From the NCBI GenBank assembly GCA_037045435.1, contig JBAOID010000031.1:186001-250000 (forward strand): a DNA stretch of 64,000 nucleotides, read 5' to 3'. This document shows positions 39,224 to 46,934 of this stretch, in pieces. A model generated the notes under the pieces. The model did not search any database. It was not told the origin of the DNA and worked only from the letters and a program-made list of their open reading frames with translations. Within the stretch, counting starts at the first letter, position 1. Each line of letters starts with the position of its first letter. Position numbers and translations under genes: made by a program. The DNA is from CBDUEF01 sp018063485. GTDB lineage: Bacteria > Pseudomonadota > Alphaproteobacteria > Rhodobacterales > Rhodobacteraceae.

Positions 39224-40387
39224 CTATGGCAAAGGGTGGGCGCGTTCGACCAGCCGGGCGAAGAAAGAGGCACCGATAGGGGCGGCTTCGTCGTTGAAAT
39301 CAAAGGCCGGGTGATGCAGCCCCGCGCCGGGGCCGGTGCCCAGGAATAAATAGGCGCCGGGGCGTTCTTCGAGCATGTAGGAGAAATCTTCCGACCCCAT
39401 CTCGCGGTTTGAATTGCCATTTACCGCCTCAGGCCCGGAAATCTCAGCCGCGACTTCTGTGGCGAAGGCGGCCTCATCGGGGTGGTTGATGGTGGCCGGA
39501 TAGCCCCAATCATACTCAATCCGCGCAGAGACGTTGAAGGCAGAGGCATGGCCTTCGACAATCTCATAGAAGCGCTTTTTCAGCAGATCGCGGACCTCGG
39601 GCTTGAAACAGCGGATGGTAGCACAGAACATCGCCTCTTCGGGAATGATGTTCGAGGCGGTGCCGGTGTGGATTTGGGTGACGGAAATGACGGCTTCATC
39701 AAGCGCATAGACATTGCGTGGGATGATGGTTTGCACGGCTTGAACCATGGCGACAACGGCCACCACCGGATCAATGCACTCGTGCGGGGTGGCGCCGTGG
39801 CCACCCTTGCCGGTGATGTAGACAAAGGCGGTATCGACCGAGGCCATCAGCGCGCCGGGGGTGGTTTGGAAATACCCAAAGGGGATATTGGGCGCGTTGT
39901 GGATACCGTAGACCTGCTTGATCTTGAATGTGTCCATCATGCCCTCTTGCACCATGACCTGACCACCACCGCCGTCTTCTTCGGCAGGTTGGAAGATCAG
40001 CGCGACGCGACCGCAAAAGCGCCGGGTTTCGGCCAGATATTTCGCCGCCCCCAGCAACATGGTGACATGGCCGTCATGGCCGCAGGCGTGCATCTTGCCT
40101 CGGATCGTCGAGGCATGGTCGGCACCGGTGATCTCGACAATCGGCAATGCGTCCATATCGGCGCGCAATCCGATGGTGTCGCCGGGGGCCGAACCGTTGA
40201 TGATTGCCACGATTCCGGTCTTGGCAATGCCGGGGTGAATTTCATCAACGCCGATCTCCTTCAGGCGCTCGACGATATAGGCCGCGGTGTTGTGGCATTC
40301 AAAGGCAAGTTCGGGATTCGCGTGCAAATGATGCCGCCAGCCCTTCATTTCCTCGGCATAAGCGGCGATACGGTTGAGGACGGGCAT
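39224..40387 (-). CDS. M20 family amidohydrolase (hippurate hydrolase-like)
   Basis: A 387-residue metal-dependent aminoacyl amidohydrolase. Landmarks are WRHHLHANPELAFE, GLRADMDALPI, KMHACGHDGHVTMLLGAAKYL (metal ligands) and FQPAEEDGGGG with the catalytic Glu, then the C-terminal metal-binding stretch EMGSEDFSYMLEERPGAYLFLG. The type includes hippurate hydrolase and N-acyl-L-amino-acid or IAA-amino-acid hydrolases; the substrate is not determined. AGGAG precedes the start MPVLNRIAAYAEEM. Divergent from mazG. Confidence 0.9.
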   Translation of the reverse strand: MPVLNRIAAYAEEMKGWRHHLHANPELAFECHNTAAYIVERLKEIGVDEIHPGIAKTGIVAIINGSAPGDTIGLRADMDALPIVEITGADHASTIRGKMHACGHDGHVTMLLGAAKYLAETRRFCGRVALIFQPAEEDGGGGQVMVQEGMMDTFKIKQVYGIHNAPNIPFGYFQTTPGALMASVDTAFVYITGKGGHGATPHECIDPVVAVVAMVQAVQTIIPRNVYALDEAVISVTQIHTGTASNIIPEEAMFCATIRCFKPEVRDLLKKRFYEIVEGHASAFNVSARIEYDWGYPATINHPDEAAFATEVAAEISGPEAVNGNSNREMGSEDFSYMLEERPGAYLFLGTGPGAGLHHPAFDFNDEAAPIGASFFARLVERAHPLP

Positions 40388-40442
40388 GGGAGTCTCCTGA
40401 TTTTCTGGCCTTTGATCAAATCCTGTTTTGAGGGGATCGGCA

Positions 40443-41288
40443 ATGGTGCAAACGTCGGATGCGCTTGTCAGGGATGAAATGGGTGGGATCGAGCGGCTGC
40501 GCGAGATCATGCGACGGTTGCGTGATCCGCGCAGCGGCTGCCCTTGGGACATCGCGCAGGATTTCGCCAGCATTGCGCCCTATACGATTGAAGAGGCGCA
40601 TGAGGTGGCGGATTCGATTGCCCGCGAGGCCTGGGGGGAATTGCCGGGCGAGTTGGGCGATTTGCTGCTTCAGGTGGTCTATCACGCGCAAATGGCCGAG
40701 GAAGCCGGGCTTTTTGGCTTTGACGCGGTGGTGCGGGCGATTTCGGACAAGATGATTGCGCGGCATCCGCATGTTTTCGGCGGTGAGAGCCGCGAGAAAT
40801 CTGCCGAGCAGCAAACCGCCGATTGGGAAAAGATCAAGGCCGCCGAGCGTGGCCCGGCGCGGGTGCTGGACGGGGTGGCGCTGGGCCTGCCTGCGCTGAC
40901 ACGCGCGGTCAAGTTGCAAAAACGGGCGGCACGGGTAGGGTTTGACTGGCCATCGACCGATGAAGTGCTGGACAAGCTGCGCGAGGAAATGACCGAATTG
41001 GTTGAGGCGCAGGACAGTTTGGGTGCGGCAGAAGTCGCCGAGGAGTTTGGCGATTTATTGTTTGTCATGGCCAATTTGGCGCGACATCTGAATGTCGATC
41101 CCGAGGCGGCGTTGCGGGCCGCCAATGACAAGTTCGCCCGCCGCTTTGCCCGGATCGAGGACTTTCTGGCCAGCGTGGGCAAGACCCCTGGGCAAAGTGA
41201 TTTGGTGGAAATGGATGCGCTTTGGGATCGGGCCAAGGCCGAGGACAAGGCCCTTGCGGCCAGTAAACGCGCGCCCGAAACAACATAA
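40443..41288 (+). CDS. mazG: Nucleoside triphosphate pyrophosphohydrolase MazG
   Basis: A 281-residue house-cleaning NTP pyrophosphatase with two tandem MazG domains. The first includes LRDPRSGCPWDIAQDF, EEAHEVADSI and the metal-binding GELPGELGDLLLQVVYHA (EExxE..ExxD pattern); the second has EEMTELVEAQ and EVAEEFGDLLFVMANLARHL. The conserved WEKIKAAER segment links them. The start MVQTSDALV has AGGGGA upstream. Divergent from the M20 amidohydrolase. Confidence 0.95.
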   Translation: MVQTSDALVRDEMGGIERLREIMRRLRDPRSGCPWDIAQDFASIAPYTIEEAHEVADSIAREAWGELPGELGDLLLQVVYHAQMAEEAGLFGFDAVVRAISDKMIARHPHVFGGESREKSAEQQTADWEKIKAAERGPARVLDGVALGLPALTRAVKLQKRAARVGFDWPSTDEVLDKLREEMTELVEAQDSLGAAEVAEEFGDLLFVMANLARHLNVDPEAALRAANDKFARRFARIEDFLASVGKTPGQSDLVEMDALWDRAKAEDKALAASKRAPETT

Positions 41289-41305
41289 AGTTTTTTTGTC
41301 AGGTA

Positions 41306-41334
41306 TTGACGCAGGGCCAATCCTGAGATTTAAG
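41306..41334 (+). promoter_or_regulatory. Candidate promoter of the iron-binding protein gene
   Basis: TTGACG (41306-41311) and TTTAAG (41329-41334) are 17 bases apart, about 35 bases before the substrate-binding protein start. The -35 box is good and the -10 weak. No Fur or Irr palindrome is evident. Confidence 0.4.
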
Positions 41335-41367
41335 CCTCGCATCAAATCCGACAAAAGGACTCAACTA

Positions 41368-42366
41368 ATGCGCATGTTTCTTGCCCTTGCCCTGATCAGC
41401 ACGGCCCTGCCCGCCTGGGCCGAAGAGGTGAATATCTATTCCCACCGCCAGCCCGAATTGATCCAGCCACTGCTGGACCAATTCACCAAGGAAACCGGCA
41501 TTGATGTGAATATTGCCTTTGTTGACAAAGGTATGTCAGAGCGACTGGTGGCCGAGGGTGATCGCTCGCCCGCCGATCTGGTTCTGACGGTGGATATCGC
41601 GCGCTTGACTCAGATCGTTGATGCCGGGGTAACGCAGGCGGTAAACTCGGCGGTGCTTGCAGCGAATGTTCCTGCCGAATACCGCGACCCGGCCAACCAT
41701 TGGTTTGGCCTGACCACCCGCGCCCGCGTGATCTATGCCAGCCGCGAGCGGGTAAAGGATGGCGAAGTCACCACCTATGAGGATCTGATCAACCCCAAAT
41801 GGAAGGGCAAGATCTGCACACGCCCCTTCACCTCCGATTATTCGGTGGCGCTGACGGCGGCGGTTCTGGCGCATCACGATGCGGCTTTTACCAAGAGCTG
41901 GCTTGAGGGCCTGAAGGCCAATCTTGCCAAGCAACCGGCAGGCAATGACCGCGACCAGGTAAAGGCGATTGCTGCGGGCGAATGTGATATCGCTTTGGGC
42001 AATACCTATTATCTGGGGCAGATGCTGGCCGATCCCGAGCAGAAAGCCGATGCGGATATGGTGCGGATCGTGTTTCCGGTGATGGAGGGCGGCGGCACCC
42101 ATATGAACATCTCGGGGATTGCGATGACCAAAGCGGCCCCGAACCACGATGCGGCACTGAAGCTGATGGAGTGGCTTTCGTCGGATGAGGCACAGCGCAT
42201 CTATGCCGAGACGAATTTCGAATTCCCGGTCAAGGCCGGGGTTGCCCGGTCGGAAGTGGTGCAGTCCTGGGGTGAGTTCACGCCAGACACCATCGGACTG
42301 TCGGATGTGGCCGCCAAGCGTCCTGAGGCGCTGAAATTGATTGAAGAGGTCAATTTCGACGGCTAA
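41368..42366 (+). CDS. Fe(3+) ABC transporter periplasmic binding protein
   Basis: A 332-residue FbpA/FutA-type solute-binding protein. The signal peptide MRMFLALALISTALPAWA is cut before EEVNIYSHRQPELIQPLL. The family's paired tyrosines are at GNTYYLGQML, and the earlier motif VNIYSHRQ contributes another ligand Tyr. It should bind ferric iron in the periplasm. No permease (FbpB) or ATPase (FbpC) gene is adjacent: mazG is upstream and a nucleoside hydrolase downstream, so partners must be elsewhere. AAAGGA lies upstream of the ATG. Confidence 0.9.
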   Translation: MRMFLALALISTALPAWAEEVNIYSHRQPELIQPLLDQFTKETGIDVNIAFVDKGMSERLVAEGDRSPADLVLTVDIARLTQIVDAGVTQAVNSAVLAANVPAEYRDPANHWFGLTTRARVIYASRERVKDGEVTTYEDLINPKWKGKICTRPFTSDYSVALTAAVLAHHDAAFTKSWLEGLKANLAKQPAGNDRDQVKAIAAGECDIALGNTYYLGQMLADPEQKADADMVRIVFPVMEGGGTHMNISGIAMTKAAPNHDAALKLMEWLSSDEAQRIYAETNFEFPVKAGVARSEVVQSWGEFTPDTIGLSDVAAKRPEALKLIEEVNFDG

Positions 42367-42428
42367 GCCAAGCTTGCGATGGACAAATCAGCGGTCATGG
42401 CGTTTTCTGGATCAAAAAGGGGAACGCC

Positions 42429-43370
42429 ATGGCCAGACGCAAGATCATCATTGATACCGATCCGGGGCAGGATGATGCCTTTGCCATTCTGCTGGCGCTG
42501 GGAAGCCCCGACGAGTTGGAGGTTCTGGCACTGACCGCCGTGGCGGGAAATGTGCCGCTGCCGCTGACCGAATTGAACTGCCGCAAGATCTGTGAGCTTG
42601 CCGGACGCCCCGATATCCGGGTGTTTGCCGGGTGTGAAGCGCCCTTGAAACGCAAACTGGTGACGGCCGAGCATGTGCATGGCAAAACCGGGCTGGATGG
42701 GCCGATCCTGCCCCAGCCGACCATGCGGTTGCAAGATCAGAACGCGGTGGATTTCATCATCGATACCCTGCGCCATGAGCCTGCACATACGGTAACGCTG
42801 TGCCCCCTTGGCCCGCTGACCAATATCGCGCAGGCGTTTCTGGTGGCACCCGATATTGTCGGACGGGTCCAACAGATCATCCTGATGGGGGGGGCCTATT
42901 TCGAGGTGGGCAACATCACACCAACCGCGGAGTTCAACATCTATGTCGACCCCGAAGCCGCAGACATCGTGTTTCGCGCCGGGGTGCCGCTGGTCGTCAT
43001 GCCGCTGGACGTGACACATAAGGTGCTGACCACGCGCGCGCGGGTCGAGAAATTCCGCGCCATTGGCACTGAAGTTGGTCGCGTAGCGGCGGAATGGGCC
43101 GATTTCTTTGAACGGTTCGATATGGAGAAATACGGGTCGGAAGGCGGGCCGCTGCATGATCCGACGGTGATCGCCTATTTGTTGCGGCCCGAGTTATTCA
43201 AGGGCCGGCATGTCAATGTCGAAATCGAAACCGGGTCGGCGCTGACCTTGGGCATGACCGTGGCAGATTGGTGGGGAGTGACAGACCGCCCGGCAAATGC
43301 ACTCTTTATTCGCGACGTTGATGCGCAGGGCTTCTTTGATTTGCTGACCGAGAGATTGGCGCGGCTTTAG
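42429..43370 (+). CDS. Inosine-uridine preferring nucleoside hydrolase
   Basis: A 313-residue IunH-family enzyme that splits ribonucleosides into base and ribose for salvage. The calcium-binding signature IIIDTDPGQDDAFAI is at residues 7-21. LCPLGPLTNIAQAF, QIILMGGAYFEVGNITPTAEFNI and the C-terminal PLHDPTVIAYLL (metal-ligand Asp) are all present. Specificity (RihA-, RihB- or RihC-like) cannot be told from the sequence. It starts about 60 bases after the iron-binding protein gene. Confidence 0.92.
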   Translation: MARRKIIIDTDPGQDDAFAILLALGSPDELEVLALTAVAGNVPLPLTELNCRKICELAGRPDIRVFAGCEAPLKRKLVTAEHVHGKTGLDGPILPQPTMRLQDQNAVDFIIDTLRHEPAHTVTLCPLGPLTNIAQAFLVAPDIVGRVQQIILMGGAYFEVGNITPTAEFNIYVDPEAADIVFRAGVPLVVMPLDVTHKVLTTRARVEKFRAIGTEVGRVAAEWADFFERFDMEKYGSEGGPLHDPTVIAYLLRPELFKGRHVNVEIETGSALTLGMTVADWWGVTDRPANALFIRDVDAQGFFDLLTERLARL

Positions 43371-43525
43371 AGCTGCGCTTGCACTGGCCTTATAAGAGAA
43401 TAAACCGTCATGCTTTGTCATTGCTGACCGGCCTCTTGCAAGCTGATGCAGTATCCTTTCAGATGGCGTTGGTTCACCAGAACAGGCAAGGTCAGACGCA
43501 GGTTGCTCCCTGGCCACTTTCTCGC

Positions 43526-43554
43526 TTGACGCCCCCGATACCATCCACTAGCAA
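43526..43554 (+). promoter_or_regulatory. Candidate promoter of tRNA-Asp
   Basis: TTGACG (43526-43531) and TAGCAA (43549-43554) are 17 bases apart and end 11 bases before the tRNA, at the right distance for a tRNA promoter. Confidence 0.45.
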
Positions 43555-43565
43555 GCGGCCATCGC

Positions 43566-43642
43566 GCGGTGGTAGCTCAGTTGGTTAGAGTACCGGCCTG
43601 TCACGCCGGGGGTCGCGGGTTCGAGCCCCGTCCACCGCGCCA
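43566..43642 (+). tRNA. tRNA-Asp (anticodon GTC)
   Basis: A 77-base tRNA with encoded CCA. The acceptor stem GCGGTGG pairs with CCACCGC, the D arm is GCTCAGTTGGTTAGAGT, the anticodon loop CTGTCAC gives GTC, and the T arm GCGGGTTCGAGCCCCGT carries the invariant TTCGA. All four stems pair well. No integrase or attachment-site repeat is seen at its 3' end. Confidence 0.97.
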
Positions 43643-43704
43643 CTTTCCGCTATATGCAAATGTTGGAATATATTCTATACCGCCCCGAACCTATCGGAGC
43701 CGTC

Positions 43705-43923
43705 ATGTCATTGCTTGATCAAATCCCGCTGAATATCCTGATACTCGCCGCACTCACCTTGGGCCTGGCACCGTTTTTTCCCGAGCCGCATTTGTGGGAA
43801 AAGCTCAAGATGCTGCTGGCTGGCCAATTGACCAAGCCCGTCGATATTCTTGATTTTCTCATGCACGCCACCCCTTGGCTGCTGTTGATTGCCAAGGGGG
43901 CCAGACTGGTGCTCAAAAGCTAA
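43705..43923 (+). CDS. Small membrane protein, conserved in Rhodobacterales
   Basis: A 72-residue protein, starting MSLLDQIPLNILILAALTLG, with a hydrophobic N-terminal segment (about 9-24), the polar motif FPEPHLWEKLKMLLAG and a second hydrophobic stretch (about 54-66). Similar small proteins occur in this order from memory and are sometimes mislabelled RND transporters; it is far too small for that. Function unknown. The upstream in-frame ATG at 43654 would lack support. It overlaps the convergent GNAT gene end by four bases. Confidence 0.7.
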   Translation: MSLLDQIPLNILILAALTLGLAPFFPEPHLWEKLKMLLAGQLTKPVDILDFLMHATPWLLLIAKGARLVLKS

Positions 43924-44364
43924 AGCGCCAGCCTGTAGCGCAAATGGCCATCGTCTTTGGTGAAACTGTCATAAAGGCGCCGTGCGGGCGCGTTGTTCTG
44001 ATCAGCATTCCAATACAGTCGCTGCCAGCCACGGGCGCGCGCCAGAACAATCAAATCCTCGATCAGGGCGCGCCCGACCCCGGCTCTGCGCGAACTCGGG
44101 GCACACGAACAGATCCTCCAGATAACAGTCATCGCCCAAGACCCAGGTGCTGGGATGGTGCTGGTGGATTGCAAAACCCACAACCACGCCGTCCACTTCC
44201 GCCAACCGCGCCTTCAAGGCACAGGCCGGTAACATCAGCCTCCCCCAAGTGTGATCGGTGACCGCCTCGGTCAGGTTGACCCCGTAATAGGCCAAAAACT
44301 CTTCCCATAGCCTGCGCCAGACTGTCTCATCCGCCGCTGTCGCATCCCGTACCGTCACTGCCAC
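43920..44364 (-). CDS. GNAT family N-acetyltransferase, frameshifted as sequenced
   Basis: An acetyl-CoA-dependent acetyltransferase of about 147 residues. The first part (VRDATAADETVWRRLWEEFLAYYG to LEDLFVCPEF) and the second part (RRAGVGRALIEDLIVLARARG, the acetyl-CoA binding R-x-x-G-x-G/A loop, then RLYWNADQNNAPARRLYDSF) are in different frames. One extra G near 44090 causes this. The start GTG at 44364 was chosen because GAGGAG lies six bases upstream. The WxxLWxxFLxYY and YWNADQNNxxARRLYD patterns are typical of this GNAT group; substrate unknown. Confidence 0.85.
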
Positions 44365-44567
44365 GCTCAACTCCTCACACCTTCTTCCCACAACTTTCAC
44401 GCGCCTTCACAAGCGCTTGCCCCCCGCTATCGCGAGGCATCCAAAAGCGTATCATATGCCTTGAAGCTGGGACATGCCGGACAGCAAAATAACTGTCGAC
44501 GCGACATGCCAAGACGGCCTCAAAGACGGCCCAAAATGAAAACGGGCCCATTTTCGGAGTGACGCAC

Positions 44568-44825
44568 ATGCGTTCCATTCTTTTTCCCGCTGCTTTGATC
44601 CTTGCGGTCGCCAGCGGTTCTTTCGCTTTTGCTTCGACCACGACAGAAGGCACGATCAAGGCGATTGACATGAAAACCAATCAGATCACCTTGTCAGACG
44701 GCACTGTCTATATGTTGCCTGCGGGCTTCAAGGACGCGACACTGAAAGTTGGGGAAAAGGTCAGCATTGCCTGGGACTTGAAAGGCAAGGTCAATGAGGC
44801 AACTGCGGTAACGGTGGTCAAGTGA
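44568..44825 (+). CDS. DUF1344 domain-containing exported protein
   Basis: An 85-residue protein with a signal peptide (MRSILFPAALILAVASGSFA, cut near FAFA-STT) and a small beta-rich DUF1344 domain: TEGTIKAIDMKTNQITLSDG, YMLPAGF, LKVGEKVSIAWDL. It is expected in the periplasm. Function unknown. GGAG lies nine bases before the ATG, which favours this start over one three codons earlier. A long hairpin follows 40 bases after the stop. Confidence 0.82.
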   Translation: MRSILFPAALILAVASGSFAFASTTTEGTIKAIDMKTNQITLSDGTVYMLPAGFKDATLKVGEKVSIAWDLKGKVNEATAVTVVK

Positions 44826-44865
44826 TCCAAGCCGGAACGGAAGAAGGTTCCCGGATTTTCAACCT

Positions 44866-44895
44866 GGAAACGGAGGCCCGATGGCCTCCGTTTCC
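44866..44895. terminator. Long perfect hairpin after DUF1344 gene
   Basis: GGAAACGGAGGCC pairs perfectly with GGCCTCCGTTTCC around the loop CGAT. There is no U tract after it on the plus strand, so termination is probable but not certain. Confidence 0.65.
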
Positions 44896-45189
44896 ACGAC
44901 AAGGAGCGGCGGGACGACATGAAATCAGCTGAGAAGTCCAAGCCTTTACGTCCCCGTGCCGCGATTGATCCGGGGCCAGACGCTTTTGATGCAATGCGCA
45001 TCATATCGGCGCAAAGCTCATCGGTCCAATTCAACCGACGGCTTATCCCTGTTGCCGCCACAAATGCCCTTAACTGAGCGCGGCTAAACCGTGATAGTTT
45101 CCGCAGCCAACTGCGGTGATCTGCGTCACTCACATTGAAATCAACCAGAAAGAGCACAAAGGCGCTCCGGCCAGATAAAGCGCCAGCCT

Positions 45190-45304
45190 GAAGCGCGTTG
45201 CGTTCAATCAGATACATTTATTCACCTCGCAGCCCGTGACAGCAATTGCTTATTCAAATGCGTTCGGGTTGCGAGGTGAATTCAATTTGACCTGGCGCGC
45301 TCCA
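45190..45304. repeat. Intergenic repeat elements, copies B and C in inverted orientation
   Basis: ATTCACCTCGCAGCCCG (45220-45236) and its near-perfect reverse complement (45265-45281, one mismatch) form a 17-bp inverted repeat with a 28-base loop. The right arm continues into GAATTCAATTTGAC and GGCGCGCTC (minus strand like the element at 22106). The left arm is preceded by AAGCGCGTTGCGTTCAATC, a related core. Confidence 0.6.
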
Positions 45305-45374
45305 GAAACTGCGCGAAGCATCTCAATAATGGCCGTTTCCCAGGATCAATTCGGCGTCTTCAAAGATTTATCCA

Positions 45375-45392
45375 TTCAATTTCGAAATTGAA
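45375..45392. repeat. Perfect 18-bp palindrome
   Basis: TTCAATTTCGAAATTGAA is a perfect palindrome in AT-rich intergenic DNA about 160-180 bases upstream of the receiver-like gene. It shares the CAATTT/AAATTG core of the nearby repeat elements and could be an operator. Confidence 0.45.
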
Positions 45393-45554
45393 CTTGATGC
45401 AAATGAAACGATCGTCTCTAGTCGTCCTGCACTGAAGACTTGGGCGTGAACCAATCGCGCCCCGGAGCTTCAACGAATATGTACTCATTCCGATTTTGCG
45501 ATGGTCACGCGCAACATTTTACAGGAACGAGACGCATTGAACGATACTCCCGCC

Positions 45555-45941
45555 ATGAAGGTGCTGCTTGTAGACTTTGCCGCCCATGGCGAGGTGGTTG
45601 CATTGCTCACAAATTCCTTCAATCAACCGATGTCAGTCGAGTATTGCAAAAGTGATGCGTTAAGCCTCCGCCTGCTGAACAGCTTGATGCCGGATTGTGT
45701 TGTCTTTGCGTTGCTTGGCCATAATATGGATGCCCATCAGGTGATCGAGCGGCTGGAAGCATTCAGATACATCGGCGCAATTTTGGTGCTCGGCCCTGTT
45801 CTCTTGTTCCCTGACATGGTGAAAGCCGAGTTGCAAAAGCTGGGGCCGGGCAAACGATTAGACTCTGACCACGCCCAGCCCGCCTCAGTCCGAATAGCGG
45901 GCAATCAGAGCCTGATTGACCGCAGGTGTCACGAATTTTGA
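45555..45941 (+). CDS. Hypothetical protein resembling a degenerate response-regulator receiver
   Basis: A 128-residue protein. MKVLLVDFAAHGEVVALL, LMPDCVVFALLGHNMDAHQVIERLEAFRYIGAILVLGP follow the beta-alpha pattern of a CheY-like receiver. The first acidic pair is reduced to one Asp, the phospho-acceptor position after PDCVVF is Ala/Leu, and the usual Thr/Ser strand reads LVLGP, so it would not be phosphorylated normally. The last 20 residues overlap the convergent coaD gene and look unlike protein, so the true end may be earlier or another indel is present. The start is uncertain; no strong Shine-Dalgarno is seen. Confidence 0.45.
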   Translation: MKVLLVDFAAHGEVVALLTNSFNQPMSVEYCKSDALSLRLLNSLMPDCVVFALLGHNMDAHQVIERLEAFRYIGAILVLGPVLLFPDMVKAELQKLGPGKRLDSDHAQPASVRIAGNQSLIDRRCHEF

Positions 45942-46379
45942 TACATCCCCGCCAAGCCGGGCGATTTCCTTGACCAGTTTCGATGCAATTGCCTGTCGAC
46001 GCGCATCCGCCATCAGGAACACGGTCTCGATAGACGCGTCCATCGCGCGGTTCATTCCGACCATTTGAAACTCATACTCAAAATCGGCCACCGCCCGCAA
46101 CCCACGCACGATCACCGAGGCACCAACATCGCGGGCACAATCAATCAGCAGATTTTCAAACGGATGCACCACGATCTCACCGCCCAGCTTCTCGGTGATC
46201 AGCACACATTCTGCTGTAACCATCGCCACCCGCTCTTCCAGCGAAAATGCGGGGCCTTTGTCTCGGTTGATCGCAACGCCGATCACCAGACGATCCACCA
46301 ACGCCATTGCACGCTGGATGATATCGACATGGCCCAGCGTGATCGGGTCAAAGGTGCCAGGGTAAAGGCCGATCCGCAT
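45885..46379 (-). CDS. coaD: Phosphopantetheine adenylyltransferase
   Basis: A 164-residue nucleotidyltransferase for the penultimate step of coenzyme A synthesis: 4'-phosphopantetheine plus ATP to dephospho-CoA. The family signature GLYPGTFDPITLGHVDII with the HIGH-like TLGH is at residues 4-21, and VIVRGLRAVADFEYEFQMVGMNR follows mid-protein. The length is normal and the gene intact. Cytoplasmic. AGGAGAA precedes the ATG. Confidence 0.96.
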   Translation of the reverse strand: MRIGLYPGTFDPITLGHVDIIQRAMALVDRLVIGVAINRDKGPAFSLEERVAMVTAECVLITEKLGGEIVVHPFENLLIDCARDVGASVIVRGLRAVADFEYEFQMVGMNRAMDASIETVFLMADARRQAIASKLVKEIARLGGDVSKFVTPAVNQALIARYSD

Positions 46380-46450
46380 GGGGTTCTCCTGCCAAAGTCA
46401 CCCATAGCAACAATATTGCGCAAGCGTATGCAAGGGCGAAAGTGATGTGT

Positions 46451-46885
46451 TCAGAAGCCCTTGATCATGCCTTCGAGGGCGTCTTTTTCCATCGCAAGCT
46501 CTGCCAACCGCGCCTTGACCACATCACCGATGGAAATCAGGCCGACCATTTCAGTGCCTTCCACCACGGGTAGGTGCCGAAAACGGCCATCGGTCATCTT
46601 CTGCATCACCGCTTCCGCAGTGTCAGCACGGGCACAGGTGACAACGCGGGCGGTCATGATGCTGTCGACTGTCTCGGCCAGACAAGCCGGGCCTCGACGA
46701 CCAAGTTCACGCACCACGTCACGCTCGGATACGATGCCAGTAAGGTGTTTGCCATCTTTGGAGATCACCACGGCCCCGATTTTGCGTGCTGACAGCACCT
46801 CTGCCACCTTGGCCACCGTCGAGCCGGGCGGCAAGGACACCACGCCATCATCGGATTTCGATTTCAGGATTTGACTGACAATCAT
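46451..46885 (-). CDS. CBS domain-containing protein
   Basis: A 144-residue protein with two CBS motifs (about 8-60 and 75-130) and nothing else: VSLPPGSTVAKVAEVLSARKIGAVVI with GIVSERDVVREL, and VVTCARADTAEAVMQKMTDG with RHLPVVEG and GLISIGDVVKARL. CBS pairs bind adenosine nucleotides and sense energy state. The partner of this stand-alone form is unknown. Complete by family length (about 143). AGGGAGG lies upstream of the ATG. Confidence 0.92.
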   Translation of the reverse strand: MIVSQILKSKSDDGVVSLPPGSTVAKVAEVLSARKIGAVVISKDGKHLTGIVSERDVVRELGRRGPACLAETVDSIMTARVVTCARADTAEAVMQKMTDGRFRHLPVVEGTEMVGLISIGDVVKARLAELAMEKDALEGMIKGF

Positions 46886-46934
46886 CTGGTCCTCCCTTTA
46901 TGTCTGTTCAGCGTCAGGCCGGCGCAAAATTCTG

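Larger units (their letters stand above)
44826..45554. other. Gene-poor region with hairpins and repeats
   Basis: This 730-base stretch holds a 13-bp hairpin (44866-44895), a repeat pair (45190-45304) and a perfect palindrome (45375-45392). A minus-strand frame open from 45217 runs back through the hairpin and antisense into the DUF1344 gene; I do not accept it as a gene. The rest shows nothing recognisable and is more AT-rich than its surroundings. Confidence 0.45.

Noticed and set aside
43566..43642. tRNA-Asp as attachment site of an integrated element
   Set aside because: No integrase, no direct repeat of the tRNA 3' end and no foreign gene block next to it.
43705..43923. RND transporter label for the 72-residue protein
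   Set aside because: RND pumps exceed 1000 residues; this is a small two-segment membrane protein without RND motifs.
44708..45217. 170-codon minus-strand open frame starting MYLIERNALQAGAL
   Set aside because: It runs through a hairpin and antisense through the DUF1344 gene, begins inside an intergenic repeat and matches no family. A shorter real gene inside it is possible but not supported.
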